Assembly: GCA_043497085.1 (NCBI GenBank)
Contig: JBIEKI010000005.1
Source: Thalassobacillus sp043497085
GTDB lineage: Bacteria; Bacillota; Bacilli; Bacillales; Halobacillaceae
DNA: 64,000 nucleotides
Reading direction: 5' to 3' (one strand)
The notes beneath the pieces were generated by a model that was given only the letters and a program-made list of their open reading frames with translations, was not told where the DNA came from and searched no databases. Below are positions 51,518 to 60,153 of the stretch, piece after piece. Every line of letters begins with the position of its first letter. The stretch's first letter is position 1. Position numbers and translations under genes: made by a program.

Positions 51518-52303
51518 ATGAGTAAAACAATTTTCATTACTGGTGCCGGAAGCGGTTTAGGTAAAGGTACAGCAATCGGATTAGCCAAAAAAGGCCATCA
51601 CGTAATTGCAGCGGTTGAGATTATCTCCCAAATTACTAGTTTAAGAGAAGCAGCTTCAGAAGCTGGGGTAGAATTAGAGGTAATTAAATTAGACATTAAA
51701 AATAAGCGTGATCAGCAGTTAATCAATGAGTACGATTATGATATTTTCGTAGCCAATGCAGCTATTGGTGAAGGCGGACCCATTGCGGAGGTTCCAGTAG
51801 ATCGTGTCCGGGATATATTTGAAACTAATGTATTCAGCACACTGGAAAATGCTCAAATTGCAGCTAAGAAGTTCGTAGAAAAGAAAGCGGGAAAAATTGT
51901 GTTTCTAAGCTCTATTGTAGGGATTGTTGGGATGCCGTACCTTGGTCCATATGTAGCTTCTAAGCATGCAGTCGAAGCGCTAGCGAAGACCATGAAAGCC
52001 GAACTTGAAGAGTTTAATGTCCAGGTAGCTACGATCAATCCTGGACCATTTGAAACCGGCTTTAATGACCGTATGTTTGAAGAGAAACATAAATGGTACG
52101 ATGAAAATAAAAACTTTACACCAAGAGAATCGATTGCTGAAACGGAGAAAATTTTAGACGATCAATACGATCCGCAAGATATGATCGATAAAATGGTAGA
52201 AGTAATCGAATCTGATCATCATGCTTACAGAACAGCCTATCCTCAGGAGGCAGAAGACATGATGAAAGAGGAAGAAAAGAAGAATTGGGAAGCGAAAATA
52301 TAA
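51518..52303 (+). CDS. Short-chain dehydrogenase/reductase
   Basis: This classical SDR has 261 residues. The nucleotide-binding motif TGAGSGLGKG is at 8-17, NAA at 80-82, and the catalytic Ser131 or 132, Tyr145 and Lys149 lie in LSSIVGIVGMPYLGPYVASKH. Position 34 is Glu (AAVEI), which often indicates NAD rather than NADP use. The C-terminus is acidic and charged (EDMMKEEEKKNWEAKI). The substrate is not evident from the context. GGAAGGGAGG precedes the ATG. Confidence 0.9.
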   Translation: MSKTIFITGAGSGLGKGTAIGLAKKGHHVIAAVEIISQITSLREAASEAGVELEVIKLDIKNKRDQQLINEYDYDIFVANAAIGEGGPIAEVPVDRVRDIFETNVFSTLENAQIAAKKFVEKKAGKIVFLSSIVGIVGMPYLGPYVASKHAVEALAKTMKAELEEFNVQVATINPGPFETGFNDRMFEEKHKWYDENKNFTPRESIAETEKILDDQYDPQDMIDKMVEVIESDHHAYRTAYPQEAEDMMKEEEKKNWEAKI

Positions 52304-52318
52304 TTGCTTAATTTTTGA

Positions 52319-52370
52319 AAGTGCCTGCCCCCACTGCGTTATCACTTTAGCATAGTGGGGGCAGGCACTT
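52319..52370. repeat. Hairpin repeat AAGTGCCTGCCCCCACT, copy 3
   Basis: A perfect 17-bp stem (AAGTGCCTGCCCCCACT and its complement) has an 18-base loop just after the SDR stop codon, where it may work as a terminator. It differs from the copy at 42744 mainly by CTGCCCCC in place of CTGACCCCC. Confidence 0.8.
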
Positions 52371-52389
52371 ATTCATGAAAATTGTCCAT

Positions 52390-52411
52390 TAGTATGTCAA
52401 AAAGTATGTCA
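52390..52411. repeat. 22-bp direct repeat, copy A
   Basis: TAGTATGTCAAAAAGTATGTC plus A is identical to 53800-53821. Each copy is itself two AGTATGTCA units. The copies flank the degV gene and an intergenic zone. Confidence 0.75.
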
Positions 52412-52495
52412 TATTAAATTTCCAGCACTCACAGAATCCAAGTAGTGTTTATTTAATTTATAGGAAAGATCCGCTCACTCCTAGTCTTGCCCGTA

Positions 52496-53347
52496 CTATT
52501 GCTCTAATCCTGCTACTCCAAAGCCCCCTGGGCCAGAATGAGTAGAAATCATACCTCCAGCTTGGATCCATCTTATATTTTGGAATCCGTTTGCTTTGGC
52601 AACCTCCTCCATCCGCAACTTGATCCTTTCATCTAGTCCAATTGAGTAGATAAAATAAAGCTGCTCTCTATCGATGTTGAACTCATTTAAATAATTACTC
52701 AAGAGTTTTTCAGTAGCTCCACTCATTTTTCCGCGGTACTTCTTTGTAGATATAAGCTCCCCATCCTTCAACTCTATGCATGGCTTTATTTTCAACAGAG
52801 CTCCTATCAGAGAAGCCATATTGCTTACCCGTCCTCCCGCTTTAAGAAACTCCAGGTTTCCTGGGATGAAAGCCAGCCTTGAAGTAGGAATGATTGCCTT
52901 TATTTTTTCAACTAAGTGTTCCGGGTCAATGTCAGGTTCTTTTTCTAATAACTCAGCGGCATACAATACTATCGCAGCTAATCCTCCAGTAACGTTCAGA
53001 GCATCAATGAGAAAAATGTCTTCAAATTCTTCCGCAGCAATGACAGCATTTTGAAAAGAAGAAGACGCTTTTGATGTATAACCAACATGGATAATGATGC
53101 AATCCGGGAAATTCTCTCTTATAGTTGTAAAAAACTCTTGATACTCATGAGTGTTAGTGGCAGTCGTAGAGGGTATTTTCTTCGTACGCCTGTAATAGTC
53201 ATAAATATCCTGAACCGGCAAGGAGCCGTCTAAGTGATCCTTTCCATCCATAATAATGTGCATGGGGACTACTTGAACCTCGTACCTTTCAGCTAAATCA
53301 TCCGGTAAGTCGGCACCGCTTTCGGTCGATAAGATTATCCTTCTCAT
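52496..53347 (-). CDS. DegV family protein
   Basis: DegV proteins bind fatty acids; some act as FakB subunits that present fatty acids to the FakA kinase. The protein has about 283 residues and starts MRRIILSTESGADLPDDLAERY. Other features are TTATNTHEYQEFFTTI, a central GYTSKASSSFQNAVIAAEEF stretch and a C-terminal HSGPGGFGVAGLEQ. I chose the ATG at 53347 because AAGGGGG precedes it; 16 upstream in-frame codons have no start signal. No fakA lies nearby, so it would work with one elsewhere. Confidence 0.87.
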   Translation of the reverse strand: MRRIILSTESGADLPDDLAERYEVQVVPMHIIMDGKDHLDGSLPVQDIYDYYRRTKKIPSTTATNTHEYQEFFTTIRENFPDCIIIHVGYTSKASSSFQNAVIAAEEFEDIFLIDALNVTGGLAAIVLYAAELLEKEPDIDPEHLVEKIKAIIPTSRLAFIPGNLEFLKAGGRVSNMASLIGALLKIKPCIELKDGELISTKKYRGKMSGATEKLLSNYLNEFNIDREQLYFIYSIGLDERIKLRMEEVAKANGFQNIRWIQAGGMISTHSGPGGFGVAGLEQ

Positions 53348-53540
53348 TCTATTTCCCCCTTGGTTATATTTGGGCTGCGTCCATTCTTCCTGCATTACAT
53401 TATACTTTAACTATACATGAGATAATCCCATTAGCATTGTGATAACTTTTGTTTTCCGTACTTTTAGTGCACATTTCGGGGATTTGGTTCTTTAGGAAGT
53501 CTGATGCTTTTACTTATAAGTTTATTAGAAGAGTGAGTAC

Positions 53541-53602
53541 AAAAAACAAAAAGAGGCTTCTCAAAAGTATCATTAACTAATGAGAAGCCCCTATTGTTTT
53601 TA
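53541..53602. terminator. Hairpin with A/T flanks, upstream of degV
   Basis: AGAGGCTTCTCA pairs with TGAGAAGCCCCT, flanked by AAAAACAA and TTGTTTTT that extend the stem. It can terminate transcription in either direction. No gene ends beside it in the 53348-54038 gap, so its parent gene may have been lost. Confidence 0.6.
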
Positions 53603-53799
53603 CAAATATTATAGCATCCACTTATGGAACTATTGCAAAACCTTACATAGCAAGGGAACTGGGCGTTATTACATCATGCCGCCCATGGATTCACTTAAGT
53701 TAATAAAGGAAAATAACATCAAAACCGAGGGATAAAAGCAGTGTATATAAGGTCCGTATTCAACATCTATAACAAAAGAAAATAAATAGTTCTGTCGAA

Positions 53800-53821
53800 T
53801 AGTATGTCAAAAAGTATGTCA
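53800..53821. repeat. 22-bp direct repeat, copy B
   Basis: Identical to 52390-52411, in the same orientation, 1410 bases apart. The 53348-54038 stretch around it otherwise shows only hairpins and no convincing gene. Confidence 0.75.
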
Positions 53822-53953
53822 ATTGGGAAAGACCTGGTGAAAATAGTGGCTGACTATATCCGATTCCATAGGTGAAGAAAGTTCATAGCTTCTCCTTCCT
53901 TTCATTGAGTATAACTTATTTCTTTGAATAATTAGCACTGAAATTGAAATAAA

Positions 53954-53977
53954 ATAACAGCCACTTACGGCTGTTAT
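53954..53977 (-). terminator. Terminator after the 91-residue gene
   Basis: ATAACAGCC pairs with GGCTGTTAT, followed on the minus strand by TTTTATTTC, about 60 bases past the stop codon. Confidence 0.75.
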
Positions 53978-54038
53978 AGTTCACCAGTATTCTTATAGCG
54001 CTCGTATTTTTCTGTAAGTTAATTGACTTACAACATAA

Positions 54039-54314
54039 CTAGGCATCTTCTAATTCGAAAAACTCCTGATATTTTTCAGGGTCATTGGCAAGTATCTCTT
54101 TTACTTTATCTTCATTTAATTTATTTAGTACATCTGATGTATTTTTACCTTCAACCAACTCAAACCAGTTTCCCTTACTTGTCTGATACAATTGCGCTGT
54201 CACCCAAGTCTTAGTATGACCATAAGTACTATCTATGTTGGCATATTTCTGAAACTCATAAATAAGGTTCGCTTTTTCAGTATCATACAATTTCCCCTCA
54301 ATAACCTTTCTCAT
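54039..54314 (-). CDS. Hypothetical 91-residue protein
   Basis: Starts MRKVIEGKLYDTEKANLIYEF and continues with HTKTWVTAQLYQTSKGNWFELVEG. The C-terminal half is acidic and helical (DVLNKLNEDKVKEILANDPEKYQEFFELEDA). The N-terminal pattern of a KLYDTE turn and an aromatic strand pair is common in small Gram-positive proteins found on plasmids and integrated elements, but I cannot name the family. A strong AGGAGG lies about six bases before the ATG. Terminator and start suggest an intact single-gene unit. Confidence 0.7.
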   Translation of the reverse strand: MRKVIEGKLYDTEKANLIYEFQKYANIDSTYGHTKTWVTAQLYQTSKGNWFELVEGKNTSDVLNKLNEDKVKEILANDPEKYQEFFELEDA

Positions 54315-54722
54315 ACCAATCCTCCTAAACCTTTATTTATGTTTTATTTCTCCGTGATAAAACTTTTCTCCTTGCCAGTATATAGTATGAGAACCAAAAC
54401 ATGAAGTGGTTCTGTTAATTCTTTAATCTATAATATTATTCATTTTTGATAATACAGCACAAAAGAACATAATAAAATAGATTATTTGTTAAAAGAACCT
54501 AATTTAGGACGGTTCCGGATACTCAAATAATGATCCTCCTAAAATAGGATGGCAACATAATAAAACAGACTAACATTTTTATTATGTTTTTTGGAACAGG
54601 TATATATGGTATTAACCAAGCCTTTTAAAAAGGTTAGAAGGATTTCATTGTATCGTCAACGGATACCGGTCAAGAGAAAAGAGCCACCCGATGCTCCTCC
54701 GCGGACCTTGTAACATAAAGAC

Positions 54723-54777
54723 AATTATCTAGTCTTCTAAGTTTGCCTCTTATCAGAAGACTTAATATCAGATAATT
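54723..54777. repeat. Two-part palindrome in AT-rich gap
   Basis: AATTATCT plus AGTCTTCT pair with AGAAGACT plus AGATAATT, with a 7-base bulge. Together with a CTACAG/CTGTAG hairpin at 54793-54814 and others at 54480-54600, it makes the 54315-54980 stretch unusually rich in hairpins. No gene is recognised there. Confidence 0.55.
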
Positions 54778-54989
54778 TGATAACCATAACTCTACAGGCT
54801 AGTGCTTCTGTAGGCCGTTGCTAATTAATCCATAACTTTTCTCTTAATTAAGAAGCTATTGACTATGCGCTTATATTCTTGAAATCTTTAAGTACAATTT
54901 TTTGCTTTAGCGGCTAATTCTCCTTCTTTTTTGTTCAAATTATATCTATTATTGGTATAATTAGTTATAGTCTTAAAGGGGTGGAGTTT

Positions 54990-55292
54990 GGCAATTATGT
55001 GGTTTAACTTGTACTTCTTTCGCTGGTAAAGTCCAACTGAAATAGTTGCAACCATTGAGAGAAATTATTTAACCTAAACCTACAATTACATCTATAACTA
55101 TTTCTGTCCATAAAGCTGTTAAAATCAACGGTTTGAAAATTCCTCTTCCTTACTCAGATCCACCTCAACAATGCAATTCACCGGTTTCTTTTTTAACACC
55201 CGAATAAGGTTGAAAAAGAAAAGTTCGAGGAACAACAAGGTGAGAATATAGGTTTTATTGTGACTGTAAAACACCAATCAGACTATACATAA
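54990..55292 (+). pseudogene. Degraded gene remnant
   Basis: Coding-like sequence is split over frames. Around 55100-55205 one frame reads PKPTITSITISVHKAVKING and then LKIPLPYSDPPQQCNSPVSF, stopping after LTPE. One base further over, the next frame reads KVEKEKFEEQQGENIGFIV and ends TVKHQSDYT before a stop at 55290. Shifts by one base restore a longer protein. GGGGTGGAG with possible starts precedes it near 54980. I do not recognise the family. It is probably a frameshifted, decayed gene. Confidence 0.5.
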
Positions 55293-55363
55293 ATATTTCA
55301 AAATTGTATTCCAGTTAAAAAAGTATATACAAATTACATAATTTATAAGGAGAATTAAACACA

Positions 55364-56869
55364 ATGTTTTTTGAAACATTCGGTACGGACACTTTCTTAA
55401 TGCTCACTGCATTATTACTTTTCAGTGGAATATTCGCTTCAAAATTTTCTACTAAGTGGGGACTCCCCTCTCTTATCTTATTTATAATCGTAGGTATGCT
55501 CGCTGGAAGTGATGGTTTAGGAATTATTTTTTTCGATAATGCTAAGGTAGCCCAGATCATAGGTGTGTTCGCTTTGGTGATTATCCTATTTGAAGGAGGG
55601 CTACATGCAAAATGGGCAACGATTCGCTCGGTAGCGATTCCTTCATTATCCCTAGCTACAGTAGGAGTACTAATAACCTCTACAATTATTGGATATTCTG
55701 CTTTTCTCTTATTTGACTTAACTCTCCTAGAAGGAATGCTTTTAGGGGCGATTGTTGGATCTACAGACGCGGCAGCAGTTTTCGCTGCTCTTAAAGAAAG
55801 GAATATAAAAGCTAAGATGGGGGCTACTCTTGAGGCTGAATCCGGTACAAATGATCCTATGGCTGTCTTTTTAACTATATCACTCATAGAGTTAATTTCA
55901 CGGCAGGATAGCTCTATTTGGATGCTAGTCCCTACATTCTTTTTACAAATGGGACTGGGACTTATTTTGGGAGTTCTTTTTGGCAGGTTAGCTTCTTTTT
56001 CTATTAACCGAATAAGATTAGAATCAAGTGCGCTTTACCCTATATTATCAGTAGCTTTTGCCCTGCTTATTTATGGGATAACTGCACTTATTGGAGGGAG
56101 TGGCTTATTGGCAGTATATATAGCCGCATTAGTGATAGGAAATCGGGAATTAACCTATCGATATTCCATTTTTCAGTTTAATGAAGGATTTGCTTGGATG
56201 GCGCAAATTATCATGTTTATTATCTTGGGGCTGTTAGTGTTTCCAGCGCAACTTTTTTCCTTACAAGTTATTCTAGGTGGATTAATTTTATCTGTATTGT
56301 TAATGCTTGTGGCCCGCCCTATTGCAGTTTTTCTTTCTTTAATAAAACTCAATTATTCAGTTAAAGAAAAGGTCTTAATATCCTGGGCAGGCTTACGTGG
56401 AGCCGTTCCAATTGTTCTTGCCACATTTCCAATCGTCGAGGGCCTTGAGAATAGCCAAACCCTCTTTAACATCGTATTCTTTATCGTATTAACATCAGCA
56501 TTAATTCAAGGTTCCACCATCTCCTGGGCAGCTAAAAAATTAAAACTGGTAGGACCTAAAAAAGATGTTCCACACCATTCTATTGAACTGATATCCATGG
56601 GAAAAGTGGCTGCAGAGATGGTTCAATTTCAGACGAACAAAGAATCTGCGGTTGTTGGAAAGAAACTGAAAGAACTTTCTTTACCCAATCGTTCAAATGT
56701 AAATGCAATAATTAGAGACAACCATGTGATAACCCCCTATGGAGAAACCACAATACACCCGGGAGACTTCTTATATATTCTTGTTGAGTCAAAGTATAAA
56801 GACCAATTAACAAAAGAATTAGAACAAAAGGTTAGCTCAAAGGAAATAGATAAGCATCTAAAGGATTAA
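55364..56869 (+). CDS. CPA1-family K+/H+ (or Na+/H+) antiporter with TrkA-C domain
   Basis: This 501-residue protein has about 12-13 hydrophobic segments. Motifs of the family include KWGLPSLILFIIVGMLAGSDG, ILFEGGLHAKW and AIVGSTDAAAVFA (the ion-binding TD pair), and SWAGLRGAVPIVLATFP. The C-terminal 90 residues (SAVVGKKLKELSLPNRSNVNAIIRD to GDFLYILVES) form a TrkA-C (RCK-C) regulatory domain. That layout matches potassium/proton antiporters such as CvrA/NhaP2. K+ and H+ exchange is inferred, and c-di-AMP binding to the RCK-C domain is possible. AAGGAG lies about ten bases before the ATG. Confidence 0.88.
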   Translation: MFFETFGTDTFLMLTALLLFSGIFASKFSTKWGLPSLILFIIVGMLAGSDGLGIIFFDNAKVAQIIGVFALVIILFEGGLHAKWATIRSVAIPSLSLATVGVLITSTIIGYSAFLLFDLTLLEGMLLGAIVGSTDAAAVFAALKERNIKAKMGATLEAESGTNDPMAVFLTISLIELISRQDSSIWMLVPTFFLQMGLGLILGVLFGRLASFSINRIRLESSALYPILSVAFALLIYGITALIGGSGLLAVYIAALVIGNRELTYRYSIFQFNEGFAWMAQIIMFIILGLLVFPAQLFSLQVILGGLILSVLLMLVARPIAVFLSLIKLNYSVKEKVLISWAGLRGAVPIVLATFPIVEGLENSQTLFNIVFFIVLTSALIQGSTISWAAKKLKLVGPKKDVPHHSIELISMGKVAAEMVQFQTNKESAVVGKKLKELSLPNRSNVNAIIRDNHVITPYGETTIHPGDFLYILVESKYKDQLTKELEQKVSSKEIDKHLKD

Positions 56870-56880
56870 AATACAAAAAC

Positions 56881-56906
56881 CAGCCCTTAATATTTATTAA
56901 GGGCTG
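56881..56906. terminator. Terminator after antiporter gene
   Basis: CAGCCCTTAATA pairs with ATTAAGGGCTG directly after the stop codon. The T tract is stronger on the minus strand, so it may serve both directions. Confidence 0.7.
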
Positions 56907-57155
56907 AATGATTTCGTACTATATCAGATTTGAATTTGTCTAATGAATAGGTATGTTGTATTTCAGGTTCTGAAAGCGTGACAATAAAGAGACGGTCAAT
57001 TAACAGAAACAATCACTATAGTACAATTTTAATCATGCTTTACAGGACATATATGAATCCAGCTAAAAGGATTCTGTTTTTTTCCACCAAAATTCACCAT
57101 GCTAAATTTGATCATCAGTGGGTGTGACTTAATAAATGGGTTTACCATTTTATCT

Positions 57156-57344
57156 TTATTCCAAACCCACTATCTGTTTTAATTCCCTAGCATTGAACAT
57201 ATCCCAGGAAAATCGAGGTATATATTCTCCCCATTCAACACCTGTAACAATACCTGAAATAAAAATACCTCCAAAGAAAATGATTAACACTAAGAAACTC
57301 ATACCATAATACAATAACGTATCTTTATCATTTGAATATTTCAT
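57156..57344 (-). CDS. 62-residue single-TM protein
   Basis: Residues about 12-35 form one hydrophobic helix (YYGMSFLVLIIFFGGIFIS), preceded by a short charged N-terminus (MKYSNDKDTLL). The C-terminal tail contains VEWGEYIPRFSWDMFNAREL. I do not recognise the family. AAAGGAGAG lies six bases before the ATG, supporting expression. It is followed, on its strand, by the antiporter region in the opposite direction. Confidence 0.65.
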   Translation of the reverse strand: MKYSNDKDTLLYYGMSFLVLIIFFGGIFISGIVTGVEWGEYIPRFSWDMFNARELKQIVGLE

Positions 57345-57390
57345 GTTTTCTCTCCTTTTTATCCTACTTTGTGCTTAGGTAGAGAGAAAA

Positions 57391-57684
57391 TCATGTATAG
57401 CTTGATTGAAAGAACTTCACCTTCATAAACTGTGATAGTGATCTCACTGAAGTTACATAAGTGGGATAGGTATAACAAGGGAGAGAGCGCCGCAAACTGT
57501 AAGCTCTCTCTTTCGAGAGCTTTAATGGACGGAAATCCTCTTTCTCACTTTTCGGTAGAACAGTGGCATTTGAAAAATGCACAGCTTTCTGAGTTGAAAC
57601 TACTGGTTTAGCCGTCAATTCAGTGGGGGAGGGATTGTATGGCTTTACAGCTATCTCATGAAATGAATTCACTGTTACCAACAA
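57391..57684 (-). CDS. Small secreted-type protein with uncertain start
   Basis: The frame up to 57684 encodes NSFHEIAVKPYNPSPTELTA, then a basic C-terminal half ending KVKFFQSSYT. Just upstream in the same frame the sequence reads FYKIVISLFLLLVTVNSF, a signal-peptide-like segment, preceded by GGAGGGGAGAGAGG as a strong ribosome binding site. However, no ATG, GTG or TTG lies between that site and the hydrophobic segment in this frame. The start may be non-standard, or the gene may be damaged at its 5' end. Cysteine content is low (one). Confidence 0.4.
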   Translation of the reverse strand: MLVTVNSFHEIAVKPYNPSPTELTAKPVVSTQKAVHFSNATVLPKSEKEDFRPLKLSKERAYSLRRSLPCYTYPTYVTSVRSLSQFMKVKFFQSSYT

Positions 57685-57992
57685 TAAGAATAGTGAAATA
57701 ACAATTTTATAAAAGTTAACCTCTCTCCCCTCCCTTCGGCTAGCAATGAAATATACCTCATTTTTATTTTACCAGCAAAAGTAAATAGTAAAAAGCATGC
57801 TTATCTATCCATTTGCTCTTTTTGTGAATTTTCATAATCCATTATAAATAATATATTCAGAAATATATTTAAAAATTGTATCGAAGAACTTTTTTGTGGT
57901 ATATTCGCCAATAAGTCTAAGCAGACAAAAAACAGGAAAAGCACATTTACCGCATTTCCTGCACTAATCAATTACCTTTTAAATTCTAAAAA
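57685..57992. other. Gap between the secreted-type gene and the PII-like operon
   Basis: The right part (57925-57961) holds the PII operon terminator. The left part holds the upstream ribosome binding site and signal-like codons of the gene ending at 57391. The rest is AT-rich with no recognisable signal. Confidence 0.4.
57925..57961 (-). terminator. Terminator after PII-like gene
   Basis: CAGGAAA pairs with TTTCCTG around a 15-base loop, followed on the minus strand by TTTTTTG, about 30 bases after the stop. Confidence 0.65.
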
Positions 57993-58661
57993 TCACTTAT
58001 ATAAACCATAAGTATTATTTACATCTTGAATGAAGATAATCCCGTTTCCTGGCTCATCAATCTTAAGCTTACTCCTTATTGACGCTACTATTTCTTCAGT
58101 ACTTTCTTTTTCACTCAGAATCAAAACAATTTCTTTTTCAGGTTCAATATCCATTGCAAATACCTTGCTAGTCTCATGGATTCCAGATCCTCTTGCATTA
58201 ATAATGGTGCCTCCTTTTGACCCCGCCTTGGTTGCTGCACCTATTACTTCTTCGGCATTCCCTTTTTCAACGATTACCGTAATTGCTTGATACATACTAT
58301 GATCTACACCTCTTTCTTCTTTTCCTTTGTGTCCTTTATAATTTCTCGCCCCTACTACCTTACCTACAGAGATGGTAAATACAATACCTTTATGCTTTTT
58401 TATAAAATTGAATTTCTTTGCAAGTTGTTCAATTACATGATTGGCTTTTTCTCTATAAGAAAGCATCATTACAATCTCTTTGCGTACATCGTTGATTCCT
58501 AATAAATTCAGGAGGCGGCTTTTTAATGTCCCTCGTCCAAGTAACACTGTTCCGCCTGAAATACCATGTTTTTTAGCTGTTTGTACTACTTTGCTTCCAA
58601 GTCCCAGATCAACGATTACATAAACTAATTCTAATTCGGCGATATCTGAATTACTGGACAT
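57993..58661 (-). CDS. Tandem PII-like protein
   Basis: The 222 residues form two PII-family (GlnB-like) domains in a row. The first (about 8-110) has VIVDLGLGSKVVQTAKKHGISGGTVLLGRG and EIVMMLSY. The second (about 120-215) has MYQAITVIVEKGNAEEVIGAATKAGSKGGTIINARGSG and EKEIVLILSE. True PII proteins are single-domain trimers that bind ATP, ADP and 2-oxoglutarate; this tandem form lacks the T-loop tyrosine context of GlnB. It overlaps the DUF1538 gene by 11 bases, so it is probably its regulatory partner. Confidence 0.78.
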   Translation of the reverse strand: MSSNSDIAELELVYVIVDLGLGSKVVQTAKKHGISGGTVLLGRGTLKSRLLNLLGINDVRKEIVMMLSYREKANHVIEQLAKKFNFIKKHKGIVFTISVGKVVGARNYKGHKGKEERGVDHSMYQAITVIVEKGNAEEVIGAATKAGSKGGTIINARGSGIHETSKVFAMDIEPEKEIVLILSEKESTEEIVASIRSKLKIDEPGNGIIFIQDVNNTYGLYK

Positions 58662-60153
58662 CCCTTACTTCGCCTCCTTTTCTCGCTTTTAATTTAAATA
58701 CAAAACCAACTACCTGTAATGTGATTAGCGGGGTTAATGCTACCAGTGCAATCATACCAAATCCATCTATTAACACGTTGGCACCCTCTATCGCTTCAGC
58801 TGCACCTTGAACAAACGCCAATATAAACGTTGCGGTCATCGGTCCTGAGGCAACCCCTCCTGAATCAAAGGCAATTCCGACAAAAAGCTTTGGTACCACA
58901 TAGGTCAAAGCTATGGCGATGATATAACCTGGTAAAAGATAATGCCATAATTGGAGTTCGGGAATAAGTATTCTTAAGATTGATAATGACACGGCAAAAC
59001 CAACCCCGATACAGAGAGAAAACATGACGATCTTTCTCCTTACATAACCACTGGTAACATCCTCTATCTGATGTGTTAATACATAAACTGCTGGTTCTGC
59101 AAGAATCGTAACGACCCCAAGAACAAAAGCTATAATAACAATATATGATTTATTATCCAAAGATGCGATTGAATGTCCTATAGCGGTTCCAACTTCCATA
59201 AATCCAGCATTTACCCCTACTAAAAATAAAACAAGCCCAACAAATGTGAATAAAATCCCTGTCAGTATTTTTCTAACCGCTTTTATAGACATTTTAAATG
59301 AAAATTTTTGGAATACAAGAAAAATTATTAAAATGGGGAGAAGTGCCAATGTGATTTCTTGTGCAATTATAGGAAGCTCATGTAAAAAAGCACCTAAAAT
59401 CGATACGGAATCAGCCGAATGTTGATCAAGACTCCCCGATAACTTGTCCGTCTGAGCAATGATATTCATAATCATAACAGCTATAATTGCGCCTGTTGAT
59501 GCAATAGCAACAAGTCCAAAACTATCTTTCTCCGAAGCTTTACTATCCCTCTTTAGAGAAGAAATCCCTAGTGCAAGTGCCAAAATGAACGGAACCGTTA
59601 ACGCTCCTGTTGTTGCTCCAGAAGCATCAAAGGATATAGCTAAAAACTCGGGTGAAGTAAATAAAGATAGGACTAAAATAATCAGATACAAAACAGATAG
59701 TACTTTATATAATGGGATATTGAACACAATTCTAACAAGTCCTGTCGCAATAAGTACTCCAATTCCTATTGAAACAACAACCACGATACTAGCTTTTGGG
59801 ATCAGACCTGACGTGACTAGATCAACCTGTCGGGCCAATATATGTAAATCAGGTTCCGCGATTGAAATAAAAAAGCCAAGTAACAGCCCAGCGATCACAA
59901 CCACCCAAATTTTATTGGTTTTGGCTATTGTTTTCCCCATCGCTTTTCCGATAGGTGTAATTCCGATATCAACCCCAAATAAAAATATAGATAATCCAAT
60001 AATGATGAATATTGCGCCGATTATAAAACTGACAATTAATGAAGACTCCAACGGAGCTAATGTAAAGTTCAAAATCAAGACCATTACTGTAATGGGAAGG
60101 ACTGCATATAATACTTCTTTTAACTTTGAGACTATTACGGTCAAAAAGCTCAT
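58651..60153 (-). CDS. DUF1538 integral membrane protein, two copies of the domain
   Basis: This 500-residue protein has 12 or more hydrophobic segments arranged as two similar halves. Each half contains the DUF1538 pattern ISIAEPDLHILARQVDLVTSG (first) and TILAEPAVYVLTHQIEDVTSG (second), followed by a glycine-rich stretch with FDASGATTGALTVPF or FDSGGVASGPMTATF. Inverted-type duplication is typical of transporters. The family has no assigned substrate that I know. Its partner is the tandem PII-like gene overlapping downstream. Confidence 0.8.
   Translation of the reverse strand: MSFLTVIVSKLKEVLYAVLPITVMVLILNFTLAPLESSLIVSFIIGAIFIIIGLSIFLFGVDIGITPIGKAMGKTIAKTNKIWVVVIAGLLLGFFISIAEPDLHILARQVDLVTSGLIPKASIVVVVSIGIGVLIATGLVRIVFNIPLYKVLSVLYLIILVLSLFTSPEFLAISFDASGATTGALTVPFILALALGISSLKRDSKASEKDSFGLVAIASTGAIIAVMIMNIIAQTDKLSGSLDQHSADSVSILGAFLHELPIIAQEITLALLPILIIFLVFQKFSFKMSIKAVRKILTGILFTFVGLVLFLVGVNAGFMEVGTAIGHSIASLDNKSYIVIIAFVLGVVTILAEPAVYVLTHQIEDVTSGYVRRKIVMFSLCIGVGFAVSLSILRILIPELQLWHYLLPGYIIAIALTYVVPKLFVGIAFDSGGVASGPMTATFILAFVQGAAEAIEGANVLIDGFGMIALVALTPLITLQVVGFVFKLKARKGGEVRDVQ

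Noticed and set aside
52390..53821. CRISPR-type array formed by the AGTATGTCA repeats
   Set aside because: Only two copies, separated by over 1.4 kb including a gene; no regularly spaced units and no cas genes.
55315..55887. 190-codon minus-strand frame opposite the antiporter start
   Set aside because: It is antisense to a strongly supported membrane-protein gene, is serine/isoleucine-rich as expected for a mirrored hydrophobic coding region, and has no ribosome binding site.
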